Source: Flabesymbios commensalis (lineage: Eukaryota > Annelida > Polychaeta > Terebellida > Flabelligeridae). From it: 64,000 bases of DNA. The stretch lies in NCBI GenBank assembly GCA_964017125.1, contig OZ024907.1, positions 19,735,262-19,799,261 of the forward strand, in the 5' to 3' direction. The notes under the pieces are model-generated. The model had not been told where the DNA came from and did not search any database. It saw only the letters and a program-made list of their open reading frames with translations. Each line of letters opens with the position of its first letter. Within the stretch, counting starts at the first letter, position 1. Position numbers and translations under genes: made by a program. This document shows, in pieces, positions 34,208 through 46,626 of this stretch.

Positions 34208-34597
34208 GACTTGTCAAGCGCTTTCATCAAGTCTCTAGTACGATGATTGATCAAGGGGAGGGGGGGGGGGTTCTTATCTGATACCCTGAAACTTGGGCCT
34301 AAAAATCTCATATCAGACTGAGATAATTTGAGACGACTCAAAACTCGCCTAACGTTTACATCAGAATGTCGGTATAATTGTAGCAACGGTCCAGGGGACA
34401 AATAGTATTTAGTCCACTGTGCACCAGGAGGATATAAATATACCCAGAAAGCATCACGTGGTTTACATATGTAGTCACCTTGTAGAAAACAGCTCTGTGA
34501 GTGGACTACGTCTTTAAAACGTAAGGCGCCTGATTAGAATGAGCAGTGCCATTATTTTACACACTTGGAAGTTTGTGTCTCGCTGCCGCGACGCACG
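34208..34597. other. Gene-free spacer
   Basis: A poly-G run lies at 34258-34270. Nothing else recognised apart from a weak D-like 'CACTTGGAAGTTTGTGTCTC' near 34562. Confidence 0.4.
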
Positions 34598-34831
34598 TTA
34601 ACCTTTAAAACGCCAAGTTATCTGATGCAAATTTTCACCCACTTGAAGTTGTGTCTCGCTACCGCGACCCACAACTTCCAAGTGGTTCAAAATGGAAATT
34701 AGTGATATTTATTTAATTTGTAACTAAACTTTTGCAAATTTTGCTGTTTAAATACTCGTTTTATTCCCAATAACAGTGATTTGATCGGCCAGTGACAAAA
34801 CAAATTTAACCTTTAGCAGTGAAAGGGTTAA
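34598..34831 (-). mobile_element. Family D MITE, complete
   Basis: Runs from TTAACCTTTAAAACGCC to GCAGTGAAAGGGTTAA, 234 bp, TTAA at both edges. The hairpin is at about 34629-34690 (TTCACCCACTTGAAGTTGTG / CACAACTTCCAAGTGG). 'CAATAACAGTGATTTGATCG' is the reverse of the family's 'AATCACTGTTATTGGGA'. Confidence 0.8.
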
Positions 34832-35392
34832 ATTTGATTACAGAAATTTGCCATTTTTTATAATTACAATATAAATTTGACCTCCAACAAAATATGTATG
34901 GCTCCCATAAAACACTGTGATATGGTATTTTTGTTTTGTTTTTATCCAGCTTTATCAAGCTATCCACTCAATCAATATGTTAATTTTTAAGTGACAACCC
35001 AGACGGACCAGTCTGGTGATATTCAAGATAACCAGGTCAAAATAAGCATCAGGTTCGTATCTGAGGTAGAAATCAAACCCTCAGCAAGGTCATGTAGTAA
35101 TGACTTGTTTCCAATGTAGGCCCTATGTCTGAAATTGGCGGTGTCGGCTTGGAGGAGACATTGATGTGGCCAGAAATGCATAACGGTCGAATGGTTTTAG
35201 AGTTATGAGTGAAAACGGATCAGCGCACTGTGAAATGATGATGTCAGAGTTGCCTATTTCTTGTTATGCATTTCTGGTATGACTCATTGTTGGCTGAATG
35301 TTGGTTCACCGTCTACGACGCTGGCCTAACATTCAGTCAGCATTGGCTCGTAGTATCGTGTTTTCTGGGAGCTTATGTGTCTTGTCGGCATT
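34832..35392. other. Gene-free spacer with a family E palindrome
   Basis: A family E copy is at about 35282-35372 ('CACCGTCTACGACGCTGGCC'). Otherwise nothing is recognised. Confidence 0.5.
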
Positions 35393-35790
35393 ATAGGGTC
35401 GTATCTGCCACCTTGCAATGTGCAGGGTCGTATCTGCCACCTTGCAATGTGCTTGATTCGTAAAGTATCGTATCTGCCAGCTTGCAATGTTCTGGGTTCG
35501 TAAAGGGTCGTATCTGCCACCTTGCAATGTGCAGGGTTCGTATCTGCCACTTGGTAATGTGCTGGGCTCGTAAAGGGTCGTATCTGCCACCTTGCAATGT
35601 GCAGGGTTTGTATCTGCCACCTTGCAATGTGCAGGGTTCGTAAAGAGTCGTATCTGTCACCTTGCAATGTGTAGGGTTCGTAAAGAGTCCTATCAGCCAC
35701 CTTGCAATGTGCTAGGCTCGTAAAGAGTCGTATATGCCACCTTGCAATGTGTAGGGTTCTTGAAGAGTCGTATCTGCCACCTTGCAATCT
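35393..35790. repeat. ~40-bp minisatellite
   Basis: About ten to twelve units built on 'GTCGTATCTGCCACCTTGCA' plus 'ATGTGCAGGGTTCGTAAAGG', some shortened to ~28 bp. Three overlapping open frames on the - strand (35326-35787) are products of the repeat. Confidence 0.9.
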
Positions 35791-36004
35791 GTTGTTACTG
35801 GTGCTTGAAATACTGGACAGTGCTTGAATTCCATCAACATTTAAAATTCGCGCCCAATATCACAGTGATCTGTATTATTTTCTAGTTTCACTGAAGCTGT
35901 GATACTAGAAAATACTTGGAAAATTTTCAATTTTTTCATTTGTAAGATGTGCGAAATGTGGAATATACGATCCCGTAATACGAAGGTGATCATTTGTCAT
36001 CTTA

Positions 36005-36235
36005 TTAACCTTTTCACTACCAAACATGACGAAAATTTCCATCGTCATTCGTCAATGAACTTAACCATAAAATGACACAAATTTTTGTCAGATATATACT
36101 ACATTTATGTATTTTTCGTCATTTGAAGCTGGAAATTGCGTTAGCAATTCCAGCTTCAAATGACGAAAAATAGAACTCGTACACCAGTATATCTGGATCC
36201 TGGCATGCACCCCGGCCTGGAAGTCAAAGGGTTAA
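36005..36235. mobile_element. Family A-like MITE with different ends
   Basis: TTAA-bounded (36005-36008 and 36232-36235); starts TTAACCTTTTCACTACC and ends GGAAGTCAAAGGGTTAA. The centre is a strong family A hairpin: TTTTTCGTCATTTGAAGCTG / CAGCTTCAAATGACGAAAAA. The same core with other terminal sequence suggests recombination or divergence among TTAA families. Confidence 0.78.
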
Positions 36236-37727
36236 CAAGTTAAGCGTATTCAGTGTTCCAGACTTTTCAAAGGCATAGAGAGAGCAGTGCTTTCGGTGGT
36301 ATCGAGCACTATAAACAACCCTAAAAGGAAATCGCTAAGAGTAGAGCATAATCTTGACTTCGTGCTTCATTCTGTCGCGATATTGCCATGGTTGTGCAGA
36401 AAGCAACACCTAAAGCAATATTCCCTGACTCATTGTGTAGCGGACTCTTCGATCCATTATGCATTGATTTTGTCGCGTCCATTTGGCGCCTGGACTGAGG
36501 ACATTTATCGCTCCATCGCCTCAGATACTCGTCCAATTCCGTATTCCAAGACCGAATGAACATTACAAATCCTTATCGACATTCGTCCCAGCGTTTGTGA
36601 GAAAAAAAAGAAAAAAATGGTTTTAGTGGTTCTAAGATCTGTCAAACTATCTCACCTTAAAGGCATCGGGTCCATCCCACTGAAATTTAGATTATCTATA
36701 TTTTCATCAGAAAAGTTAGGATGCTACTAACTTTTCTAAGGGAAATCAGAGAAAGCTGAGATAACATCAATATTAGGATGTTAAGATAGAGATTATCTTA
36801 ACTTACTGTGGTTTCGATTAGTACAATCACCTCTATCACGACTAGAGTCGTTTGTAGTTTGTTTATTAGACGATCTAATCACTGTTTTTGGGAATGTAAT
36901 GAGTGTTCAAACATGAAGATTTGCATATATTCGGTCCCAAATTAGACAGATATGAGTAAATTTCACCCAGTTGAAGTTGTGGCTCGCTGTAGCGAGACAC
37001 AACTTCAACTAGGTGAAATTTAAATTCTCTAACTTGAGGTTAACTTAACTTAGCGTTATTGGTTAACACGCTCCTAAGTTTTTTCTAATTTAATTGAGAG
37101 AAAATTAAATCTTAATTTTTAGTAAGACACCTTCCTCTGGACGCTCATAGGTCTAAGACTTGGCCGGTATTAATTTGGACATTAATATGTTTATTGTAAT
37201 TAGCTAATTCTACCTACATTTAGACATTCTCGGCTCGTTTCTTGCTACATCGTTAAAATGCTAAGGACATGTATCACATGTAGTCGCGGTGGGAATCGCT
37301 TTCACTCACATCATTGTTAATAAACGTTCACCCCCAGGTGGAACAAATTTCACAATCCTGAGTTTCAAACACAGTTTGTTTATATATATTGCAATTTACC
37401 ATGAATGCCTAACATGACATGTGAGGGTTGTTGGGATTGCTCTGGTTTTTGCAAAATTTCATGAAACTCGGTTGATAATTGACGGAGAATTGAACGAAAA
37501 ACATGTGCGAATTCAAGAATCTCGCGAAAATTATTTTTATAATAGCGCTACTGAAGAAAACTGATAATTCGTGAGCTCTAAACTTCGTGAAAAGTCCCAA
37601 AATCAGAAATTCGCGAAAATTTAAGCACGCAAAAATTACCAGATCCACAGTATTATAGTAATGTAGACAGAACATCTATCCACCTTTCTACCAAATAAAT
37701 CTAGCAATGTTTAAGTGTTATCAGTTT
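36236..37727. other. Gene-free spacer with MITEs
   Basis: Open frames on both strands at 36287-36563 show no recognisable similarity. A hairpin element near 36690-36800 ('AGAAAAGTTAGGATGC') is related to 46665-46835. A family D MITE is at about 36825-37045, hairpin at about 36961-37018. 37430-37650 has 'TTCGCGAAAATTTAAGCACGC'-type sequence of unknown nature. No gene is recognised. Confidence 0.5.
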
Positions 37728-38934
37728 GTTAACCCTTAAAGCACTGAGTTATTGAATTAAATTTTTTACCCACTTGAAGTTGTGTCTCGCTACCGCGACA
37801 CACAACTTCAAGTGGGTAAAAATTACTTACATGTGTAATATTTTCTCTATATAATGCTAATTAGCGGCTATGTAGGAAATTAGCACTATTATGGATATTT
37901 TACATTTTGTAGGCATATTTTTATGATGAAATAAAAATATACTAATTCTTTTGATGTATCATCTATTTGCGAAAAAAAGATTCATCAGCTTGACTGGTTA
38001 TTAGTTCGATTTTACTATTACCATTTAAACCGCTGATTAATTTGATGCTGTTAGTTCTGTTTTCAATCGATAAAGTAATATAATCTAAACTGAGATTAAT
38101 TGAATCTAATGATTACCCTGATGTAGTTCTCCGCACTTTAACTGATAATTGATGACTTAATATAATGCCAATCTAATGAATACAAACAAAACCGTGTTTT
38201 ATCGCTCAATCACCGAGGTACTTTTTTCATATTTATCTCGCCTTGAGGGTTCACCCTCAAGGCGAATGAACATGAATTAATTTTATTGAAAATCCCACAT
38301 GTAATATTATCTCATATGAAAACATAGAACGTCCTTATTTGATTGATCATAATATGTTCCCGTGACTGAATTCATTTCGCATTATTCCATGGGGTGCGTA
38401 AAAGCAGCTGAGAGTGGTAGCTAATCAGGGTGTCCGCGGACAGTGGGAACAAGGAAAACACGCATGGACGGGGAGAAACAGGGGAGAGTGCTTAGAAAAT
38501 TACCTACAGTGAAAACACAGGGAAGTAGATAATTTGGACAGATACAGGAAAAACGTAATTTTATGTGCTGGTGCAGCAAATGTCATGACTAAGAATGCTA
38601 TTCCAGTACACAAATTGATTAAATGCAGATAAATTCGTTGTTTTAATTTTTTAATTAAATTTAATTTAAATTGTTTTAGTGATTTAGGCTTTTATTGAAA
38701 AACGCTTCATTCATGAATACATTTTAACTCATTGAAACTTCGGATGTCCATAGTCCACATTAGGAGGCGTTGGCGCAACACTGAAATTCATAAAATCATT
38801 TTGATAGATGTTCAGTTAGTCACTCAACTTTCGTCATACCAGCTTTAAGTAAAGTAAAGATAATAGCCAACAATTCCGCAGAACATGAATTAGAAACAAG
38901 CTCAAAACATTGGCAAATATACTTTTAACTTTTT
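37728..38934. other. Gene-free spacer with one MITE and a palindrome
   Basis: A partial family D MITE starts at about 37730 (TTAACCCTTAAAGCACTGAG; hairpin 37769-37825). A 28-bp palindrome TCGCCTTGAGGGTT/CACCCTCAAGGCGA is at about 38237-38266. No gene is recognised. Confidence 0.5.
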
Positions 38935-39176
38935 AAGCCCCCACGATGCAATAATGCATCATTTTACATCCTTGAAAATACAATTTATTTCGCTAAAACT
39001 AAGGGGTTTAAAAGGAAAATTTCCATGAAACTAGTTTACCAATACATGGCAATTTTCTTTAATTTTTCACCCACATCAAATCATGTTCATCCACTACAAG
39101 TCGAGAATTGCGACAGCAATTCTCGACTTGTAGTGGATGAAGATGACAATGGTAAATTCAGGCTTGAAAGGGTTAA
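38935..39176 (+). mobile_element. Family C MITE, complete
   Basis: TTAA-bounded, 242 bp, starting TTAACTTTTTAAGCCCCC and ending GGCTTGAAAGGGTTAA. The hairpin CCACTACAAGTCGAGAATTG / CAATTCTCGACTTGTAGTGG is perfect, so this copy looks younger than 33819-34065. Confidence 0.85.
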
Positions 39177-40112
39177 TAAAGTGAGCATTTTGACGTTGTT
39201 TTTTGTCATATTACACGTCGCTAAAAGCTATTGCTATCATTATGAAAGCAAAATGGATTCTTTAGTGTCAGGGATATTTTTTGTGGTCTGATTCATAGCT
39301 CCAAGGGAGAAAATCTATTATAATCTTCATTTAAGAAATTATCCGTTTAAATCCTAGTTATTGGGAGCGAAATGTGTGTTTAAACATCAATATTTGCAAA
39401 AGTTTGGTCTCAAGGTAAGCAGATATGAGTTATTTTCACACACTTGAAGTTGTGGATCGCGGTAGCGAGTCACAACTTCATCTGGGTGAAAATTTTAATA
39501 AATTAATTTAGCGGTTTAAGGGTTAAGATATGACACTGTGTAAATGTGGCGTAATTAATACCCCGGGGATTGTCTCGCTAAAGCAGACACCACGCGCTCC
39601 GAACTCATAATTAATAATCTACCACTGACGTACTTACCCTCTGAGCCTTAGGCCCGAATATTATCGTGTTCAACCTTTTATTATCGCCTCCCGAAAAAAA
39701 CATCTTTCGAATCTGAAATATGTCTCATAACTGTCAAATTTTAAAATTTTGGTCCTTTATTTTGACAAATCTGATTTTTCCCCCCACTTGAAGCTGTGGT
39801 TTACGAGAGCGAATCACAGCTTCAAGTGAGTGAGAATTTGTACCTAGGGAGCAGAGGGTCAATATTCACTGTCATTGCTGTCCACACGATTTCGCACTGT
39901 TGCTTAATAAACGTACCACGTTTCACGTCCAATCGAACATGCCCTTTGTCGTATGCCAGGCGCCTATCGCCTGTTGCAGCACAGTGAATATGACATAATG
40001 CCCCTCAAATATTACATGACACAATAGACCCCGAATATTGCTCCACCGACCAATCTATCTAGTTATTACACTTACCTTTGTTCCCCGTACACGTTCTGGT
40101 GGCAGCTCAATA
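39177..40112. other. Gene-free spacer with family D MITEs
   Basis: A family D copy ends at TTAA 39523-39526 (from about 39340; hairpin 39438-39490). A second hairpin, CCACTTGAAGCTGTGG / CACAGCTTCAAGTGAG, is at about 39784-39832. No gene is recognised. Confidence 0.55.
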
Positions 40113-40367
40113 TTAACCCTTGTGCTACTGGAAACGTATTATTTGCGGTTTCAAACTTGTTTTACACCAAATGAAGTGTGGCTAAATTGGATCAAATGGT
40201 TGTTGGTAGATCGTCAGTTATCAAATGATGAAATTTGGGATATGTCTATTTTTCATAAATATACATATTTTTCTACATTTGGAGCTGAAAATGGGGATTT
40301 GCGTTAGCAATTCCAGCTTAGAATGAATGAAAAATAGAAGCAAACAATTCACTAGCACAAAGGTTAA
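40113..40367. mobile_element. Family A MITE, complete
   Basis: 255 bp between TTAA 40113-40116 and 40364-40367. Ends are TTAACCCTTGTGCTACTGG and CACTAGCACAAAGGTTAA. The interior includes 'TTTGGAGCTGAAAATGGGG' and 'GCGTTAGCAATTCCAGCTTA'. A family B-like remnant follows immediately (about 40368-40500). Confidence 0.8.
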
Positions 40368-40584
40368 CCCACTCAGTTTGAGGATCAATTTTTGACGTCA
40401 GAATCTGACTGAACTGTTGAAATTAGCATAAGAGACGTAGGCCATTAAAAGAAATATTCAAACGGGGCTGACTAAGATATTTATGACTTTTTTTCAATAA
40501 CATTTTTTGGCGATTCTCTCATTTTTTCCAATTTTTTTGTATTAATCCCCTATCCAATATTTCCTCTTATTTTCATCTTGTGAA

Positions 40585-40756
40585 TTGCTGGAGATGAATC
40601 GGGCTTTAGGTCCCCTTTGTGCACATATAGGCTAAATTGGGCCAGTAGAACCTCCTGAGGGTGGTGATATGACACCGCCCTCCAGACACAGAATTAAAAA
40701 TGCAAACCCTTGAGGTTTGAGGCCGAGCATGCTACCTCTCGGTCAGGGAGGATCCC
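40585..40756 (-). mobile_element. SINE-B, inverted monomer
   Basis: On the - strand: 'TGACCGAGAGGTAGCATGC' and 'CTCAAGGGTTTGCATTTTTA' (tRNA-like head 2), then 'CTGTGTCTGGAGGGCGGTGT', 'CACCCTCAGGAGGTTCTACT' and 'GGCCCAATTTAGCCTATATG'. Unlike 23467-23791 only one head is present. Confidence 0.8.
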
Positions 40757-42946
40757 CACAAATTGCTGGAGAAAATCCTAAGTGGAAATGACAATAACGT
40801 CATTTCATAAAATACCAAAAAAGACCACAAAAAAGAAATATCTTGTCATTTGCCTGTTTTAATATGGCAGATTTCATTATTTAGGTATTTTAAAAGATTT
40901 GGATATAAGCTCTAATCATTTACCATGTCAGCTTGTCCTGGGAATTGGTAGCGGTCACTGCCCGTTTCTAATTTGTGATAAATTTTCCGTCTCTGACTAT
41001 ATCAAGCCTTGCACGGCCTTGGATGTCTGGCGATATGTGGGTATTAATGGAAAGAGATTGATATCTACGAGGAGCCACATATGTCAGCTGGTTAGTGCAG
41101 GTAGTTAGTCTGTAAATCAGCCATCTACCAAGGGTAATAACAATATCTGCATCAATCCTTAAAGCGCTGCATCAAATAATAAAATAAATAATTTTAATTT
41201 TCACCCACTTGAAGTTGCGTTTCGCTATCGCGACACACAACTTCAAGTGGGTGAAAATTACTCATGTTTGCTTAATATCCTAATTTGAGACCAAACATTT
41301 GGAAATCTTGATATTTGAACACACATTTCGTTCCCAACGACCTAAACGATTTAAACGGCTGATAAAACTGATAAAAACATAAAAACGACTATAGTGATAA
41401 GGGATAGTTATGCTGGTGATAATTCCAGCAGATGATATATACGAGGCACCACGTGGTTAGTGCAGGTAGTTAAACTGTAAAGTAGCCATCAGTAATAACA
41501 AATATTAGCATTAACTATTGCCATGCAAGGATCGCATAAATAACTTTTGGACCAAATGAAATACGACCAAAATTTATAAAAAAAATTTCTAGAGCATGCA
41601 CAGTATGTCAGATAATTCAATAATTTGGGAGAGGATTTTTTTTTAGATAAATAAATATTGTCATTTGAAGCTGGAAATTAGGTGAACACTACCGCCTTTC
41701 AGCACGGGAACCAACTTTAGATGTCATAATCTGACGTCTATGAACGATCAAATTGGATCCCCGCACTGAAAAAATTATATTTTATAATAGCCGAAGTTAC
41801 CTTATCTACGTTAGTCACATTCATCCAGCCATTCACCAGACACCAATGCAGTCTGTGGTGATGAAAGTGTTCAGGTAAATCTGGTGCCACTGTGACCCAT
41901 TTAAACTACCGACAAACATGACACTGTAAACCATTATCCTGCTAAGTTGATTTATTTAAACTTGTGTCTCGCTGCCGCGATCCACAACTTCAAGTGGCTG
42001 AAAATTACTCATATTTGTTAATTTGAGCACAAATATTTTCAAATCTTGATGTTTAGACACACATTTCATTCCCAATAACAGTGATTTGGTCGACTAATAA
42101 AACTAAAAACGATAAAAGTCGAGATCGACAGGATGAGGGTTAACCATTGAAGCGCTGAGGCATATTAACCCTTTCAGCGCGGGGACCAAAATAACCTCTG
42201 GCCAGCAGGACAAGATATAATTTAACACCCAATCTTTCAACAAAAAAAACTTATTTTATTTTAATTCGACAAAAACATTCAAATTAAACAAATAGGCCTT
42301 TATGAGTAATTTTCACCCGCTTGAAGTTGTGGGTCGCGGCAGCGAGACACAACTTCAAGAGGGTGAAAAGTTAAATTTTAAAACTTAGCGCTTTTAGGGT
42401 TGAACCGTTTGCTGGGGACAAGCTTGTGTTATGTTAACAATTCTAAAGTGACGTCGTGCCTTGACGTGATATTTTATCAATAGCCCCATGACAGGTGATT
42501 TGATTATATCTCCCTCAACTCCGCTAGCAATCTACAACAGTCATGTTCAAATTTATCATATCACTGTCGATTCGATTTTCTGTCGTTTTTTAGACAACAC
42601 GTCGTGCGGAAACCTTTGTCGAGTCAAGATAATATCCATGCTAATTATACCACACTGTGCTGCGGTTTTTACAGTGACACGTATATCGATATCAGCCCAT
42701 ATCGCCCCCGTGGTCTAGTTGAGTGGACCGTGACATACGACAGTTATGGCATTTGTGAATTGATCGTGTTAGAAAAAAATAGAAGCGTTGTTCATTTATC
42801 GTTCGTTTTACGGAAAATATAGCAAGTGTCCATAGAATATAGTGTTCTTCTGAAGGCTCGTTGTTTTGTAAATCGTGTAGATTGATATCATACTCTTATT
42901 AAGGTGTTTCTCCACCGTGCACAAAACCATATGCGGCACTTCAAAC
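40757..42946. other. Gene-free spacer with family D and B MITEs
   Basis: Family D copies are at about 41155-41410 (hairpin 41201-41260), 41930-42145 and 42165-42400 (hairpin 42312-42370). Family B remnant at about 41685-41790, family A core fragment near 41645. Open frames at 40899-41108 and 42488-42822 have no recognisable similarity. No gene is recognised. Confidence 0.5.
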
Positions 42947-43107
42947 TGACTGTCTAGTTATTATGAAATCTGTTTTAACTCTATATATACACGACATCAA
43001 ACGAATATGACTGCTGATTGTAGTGCTTACGATACATATAATGCTCCGAGTGTTCGTTGTCTAGTATATATAGAGTTAAAACAGATTTAATAATAACTGG
43101 ACAGTCA
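42947..43107. mobile_element. Long-TIR MITE (foldback)
   Basis: A 161-bp element has ~44-bp inverted arms. The left arm starts TGACTGTCTAGTTATTATGA and runs through 'ACAGATTT'-complement sequence to 'AACTCTATATATAC'. The right arm runs from 'GTATATATAGAGTTAAAACA' to 'AATAATAACTGGACAGTCA'. The loop is ~70 bp. No clear target duplication. Confidence 0.8.
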
Positions 43108-43304
43108 GTCACAGGATGCTAGCCTTTGCCGATATTAATTATCGCGATCCTGCTCCTGGATCCCGAGAAACACTTCTGGGAAACGTTTTATGCGAATTCA
43201 AACAGATCAACACAACCAAAACGTAAACCTTCCTGGCGGAGATAAATACTCTTTTATTTTTGGAGGGTGTCCCATTGAGCTTTCGCTTATCTGCCATACA
43301 ATGC

Positions 43305-43775
43305 CGGCCCCGATGGCTCATTCTATTCAGTCGTGGCTCGAAACTCAGAGATACTGGGTTTGAGTCCCGGCTGGGTCAGATGTTTGTCATTGGGGTTGTG
43401 CATATACAGTGCTCCGAGCTCCAAACTGTACACTATAACGTGGGATGACTGGATTTACCCTTAACTATTAATACTCTGGGGACTATCGGACCCGAGGATA
43501 GCGGAGGTGTTTTGTATAGCGAAAACCAAGTCTCTGATTGTCGGGCATGTCTGGGAGTAAATCCCCTACACCAGAAACTCTTATCGGACGAGTGAAAGAA
43601 AACACTCTCAATTACCCACCATGCCCGTCACCCCACCATCACGTCATCAATTGTACATCAATCATTCATCAATGGACTGCACTGTTTTGGTCGTATTACA
43701 ATGTCACTTAAATGACCATTAGCGCCGAAAAGCTATATTCTACTATTACATAATACTACTACCACATAAGGTGTG
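43305..43775 (+). mobile_element. tRNA-headed SINE with TAC-type LINE tail
   Basis: The tRNA-like head (about 43305-43378) has an A-box-like GATGGCTCATTCTATTC and a B box GGGTTTGAGTCCCGG. A linker follows, then the TAC-tailed family 3' region: 'ACTCTGGGGACTATCGGACC', 'AGTAAATCCCCTACACC', 'CAATTACCCACCATGCCC', 'CATTAGCGCCGAAAAGC' and TAC/TAATAC repeats. This head-plus-tail structure explains the shared 3' ends at 2389, 6740, 15227 and 31420. The head is too decayed to be a functional tRNA gene. Confidence 0.8.
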
Positions 43776-44439
43776 TTGTCTTGGTACATCTAATCGGTCA
43801 ATGTTGAACACATAAGTGTGCGCATTGGATTTGTAATGCTTTCAACATTTATAAAAAAACAGCTGACACCGAGATTTTCACCAAAGGTCGGTTTAATGAA
43901 GGCCCACTAATCTGCTAAGCTGGCCCAGAATTGAGCCAACCTTGGTGAACACCTGGGGAGTAGTATTCTACCCCCTTCATTTCTTCACAGATACATTCTA
44001 CTCTGCCCTTCCAGCGGTCAACCCAGACCCTTCTGCCTGTAGGATGTGCCGTATTCCTTACTCAGACTAAAGTACTCTTCACCCCCCCCCCTTCAGCGTT
44101 CGGTCGACCCAGACAAGATCCCTCTGCCTGTACGACGTGCCTCAGACCATATTCCTTGCTCAGATTTCTTTCTCAGACTAAAGGACTCTCCACCCCAACC
44201 CCGGTAAACCTCGGTCTGATGAAAAAACCTGCCAGCCGCCGCCTCCAATTACCAGAGACAAAAAGTGCCAGCTTTGAGCAGCTTAACTCGTCCATTTTCG
44301 CACTAAACCCCAGGATTGAAGTAAAGTAGCTTAAAAAACACATCATCTGCCAGGATAAATGACAAGAAAAGTGTTTTTCACTAAAATGACGCATTAACAC
44401 AAAACGTGATCCTTCAGGCGTTACTGCTTCTGCTTTTTG
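43776..44439. other. Gene-free spacer with a ~110-bp tandem duplication
   Basis: Family E remnant at about 43856-43950. At about 43975-44215 two to three copies carry 'CCTTCTGCCTGTAGGATGTG'/'CCTCTGCCTGTACGACGTGC' and 'TTCTCAGACTAAAGGACTCT'. No gene is recognised. Confidence 0.5.
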
Positions 44440-44528
44440 CTGTTGCTGCTTATTTTGCAGTTGTTGCTGTTGCTGCTGATGCTGCTACTCCACTACTTCT
44501 GCTAGTACTAGTACTACTACTACTACTG

Positions 44529-44576
<48 letters not shown>

Positions 44577-44679
44577 TTACTACTACTACTACTATTACTA
44601 CTACTACTCCTTCTGCTGCTACTACTACTACCAAGGAAAATATAATCTGATTCTATTTTCCTTGCTACTACTACTACTT

Positions 44680-44713
<34 letters not shown>

Positions 44714-44740
44714 ATGTACTACTACTACTACTACTACATG

Positions 44741-44803
<63 letters not shown>
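44440..44803. repeat. (CTA)n/(CTG)n trinucleotide microsatellite
   Basis: Two blocks of CTA-type repeats (about 44440-44635 and 44666-44803) are separated by ~30 bp. The blocks contain CTG, TTA and ATGTA interruptions. Confidence 0.95.
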
Positions 44804-46342
44804 TATTTTCTAATTCATTTATTTGGTAAAAGCTAGCTTTAGAAAAACACAGGTACTATCATAGGAACCTTGAAATAGCTAAGCACGATTTATCAAATAT
44901 TTTTTTCTTATTCTTTGTGACCCCTAATGGGATGAGAACTTCGACGACATCAAACGGCAAGATATTCACATGCTTCTATAATACGATTAGTACAAGACAG
45001 GGTGTAATGCAATGAAAGATAATTGATGTGGCTCCTTCTTTGTTCTAATGATCCTGGTTCCTGTAGGCTCCACAAACACAAATTATTTGAATGACATTTC
45101 TACAACGTCGGCCCAACGTCTTCGACGCTGGTCTAACATTGTACAAATGTTATACAGATGGTTTGTGTTTACTCCCCACTTATGTAATATCCTCCAAATT
45201 AGCACTGTGACATCACCGTCTGGCAAGGTGTTTTGCACAGCCTGCTGGTGATATAAAATTCAGCTTCATTATTTTGACCTTCACCACCCTTTAATTCCCA
45301 GTATTTTACTCTGACTGACATTTCACATACATGATACTATTACATGATTGAAAGCAACCGGGACCTTCGAGCGGCCTAGGGCAGACTGTTGATATATAAC
45401 TAACGTCAGGCGGACATAAGGTAGGCAAAGGGCAGCGGTCACCGAACAATAATAAGGGCACTTACATATAGCGAGCGCCAGGAATTTTTTCCGTATAAAA
45501 TGCCAATACTGGTACACCATTTCTAGGTCCCAGGTTAGAATCTCGCTGAAACCTGCGTGGTTTTTTTAGAGAAATATCCTCGTTACTCCCTCCTCAATGT
45601 CACGTTTATGGCAGCCTCGTCGAGTTAAGGTTGAAACCAGTTTTTCGCGCAGGGCCATGCACTGCGCGTTCCTCGCATACCATTTATAGGTATCTAAGGG
45701 GGGGGGGGGGGAATGGGAAAATAACGTGCGTGAAATATTTTTTTCTAGATTTTGAAAAGAGCACTTAGCTAGAGGGTGTCCCCCCCTCAACCTGGATCCG
45801 CCGCCCCTGGGCTTTATCATAAATTATGATTTCTTGTAGAAGAAAATGGTATTCGTCCATCTTCAATGTGCTACAGGGACGCTCATTATAAGGCTTAGGT
45901 TGAATCTATTTATCACGTACAACAGGTAGATTGTGATTTTTTGTCGCAAATTTTGAAAAGGGATATCGGTTTTTAGGTTTAGTTATACTATTTATGTATT
46001 GACTATAAAATGGCTTGAGTTTGTATATTCTGTACACAATTCCACTCTGTAATATTATTCTTTTGCTATCTTTGTTTCAATACATGTTTAAATGATTTCG
46101 CATTTACAACACCTTGATTATACCATACAAAATTTAGGCCCACACTGAACAATAGAGATTTAATTGTAGCTGTCCAACCATTCAATGAAATGCCATTTTC
46201 ACAATTTCGGTACGTAATTTGCTACATATTATACACTAGTGTATTGTGCTTGCCCATATATCATTGTCTTCAACCAAAATCGAAAAATTCTTAATTTACA
46301 ATTAATTATTATACAGTGTGAAATCATGTTTTTCTGTTGTAG
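44804..46342. other. Upstream intron or spacer before the first visible TNPO3 exon
   Basis: Family E copy at about 45098-45175. A decayed transposon end around 45690-45815 (poly-G, then 'CTGGATCCGCCGCCCCTGGG') resembles sequence at 46950. No exon is recognised, so the intron before 46343 is at least 1.5 kb and probably much longer. Confidence 0.5.
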
Positions 46343-46626
46343 ATCCAGTGCTACAGTTTTTGCTACAAGCTTTACAACAACCTGCTCTTGCTACGGTAGC
46401 AGCTACTTCTCTACACAGCGTGTGTTCACAATGTCAGGATCAGATGACGGGACATTTTCAGGGACTTCTTCACATCGTACAATCCTTAGACTCATTCAAC
46501 GTCTCCAACAACGCAATCATCGACCTGTTAAAAGGAACGGCGTTGATTTTGGCGAAGATGCCGGATGATAAAATAACAGAAGGTCTGGGTGAATTGTGTA
46601 GTCTACAGATATTACCCCTTAACAAG
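46343..46626 (+). CDS. TNPO3: TNPO3 exon 1 of the window
   Basis: Acceptor TTCTGTTGTAG ends at 46342; donor AAG|GTGAGA. It starts in phase 1 (the G of the first Asp comes from the previous exon) and ends in phase 0. It encodes [18 protein letters not shown] through [22 protein letters not shown] repeats in the middle of the protein. Confidence 0.93.

Noticed and set aside
35326-35787. 153-codon open frame on the - strand
   Set aside because: The peptide repeats (HIARWQIR, ADTTLYEP) mirror the ~40-bp minisatellite.
36287-36563. Open frames on both strands, possibly an exon
   Set aside because: No recognisable family, no clear splice sites, and composition like the surrounding spacer.
43305-43378. 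tRNA gene
   Set aside because: It has a B-box match but is fused to a SINE/LINE tail, and the cloverleaf is not convincing.
44406-44645. 79-codon open frame rich in leucine
   Set aside because: It is the translation of a (CTA)n/(CTG)n microsatellite and has no other support.
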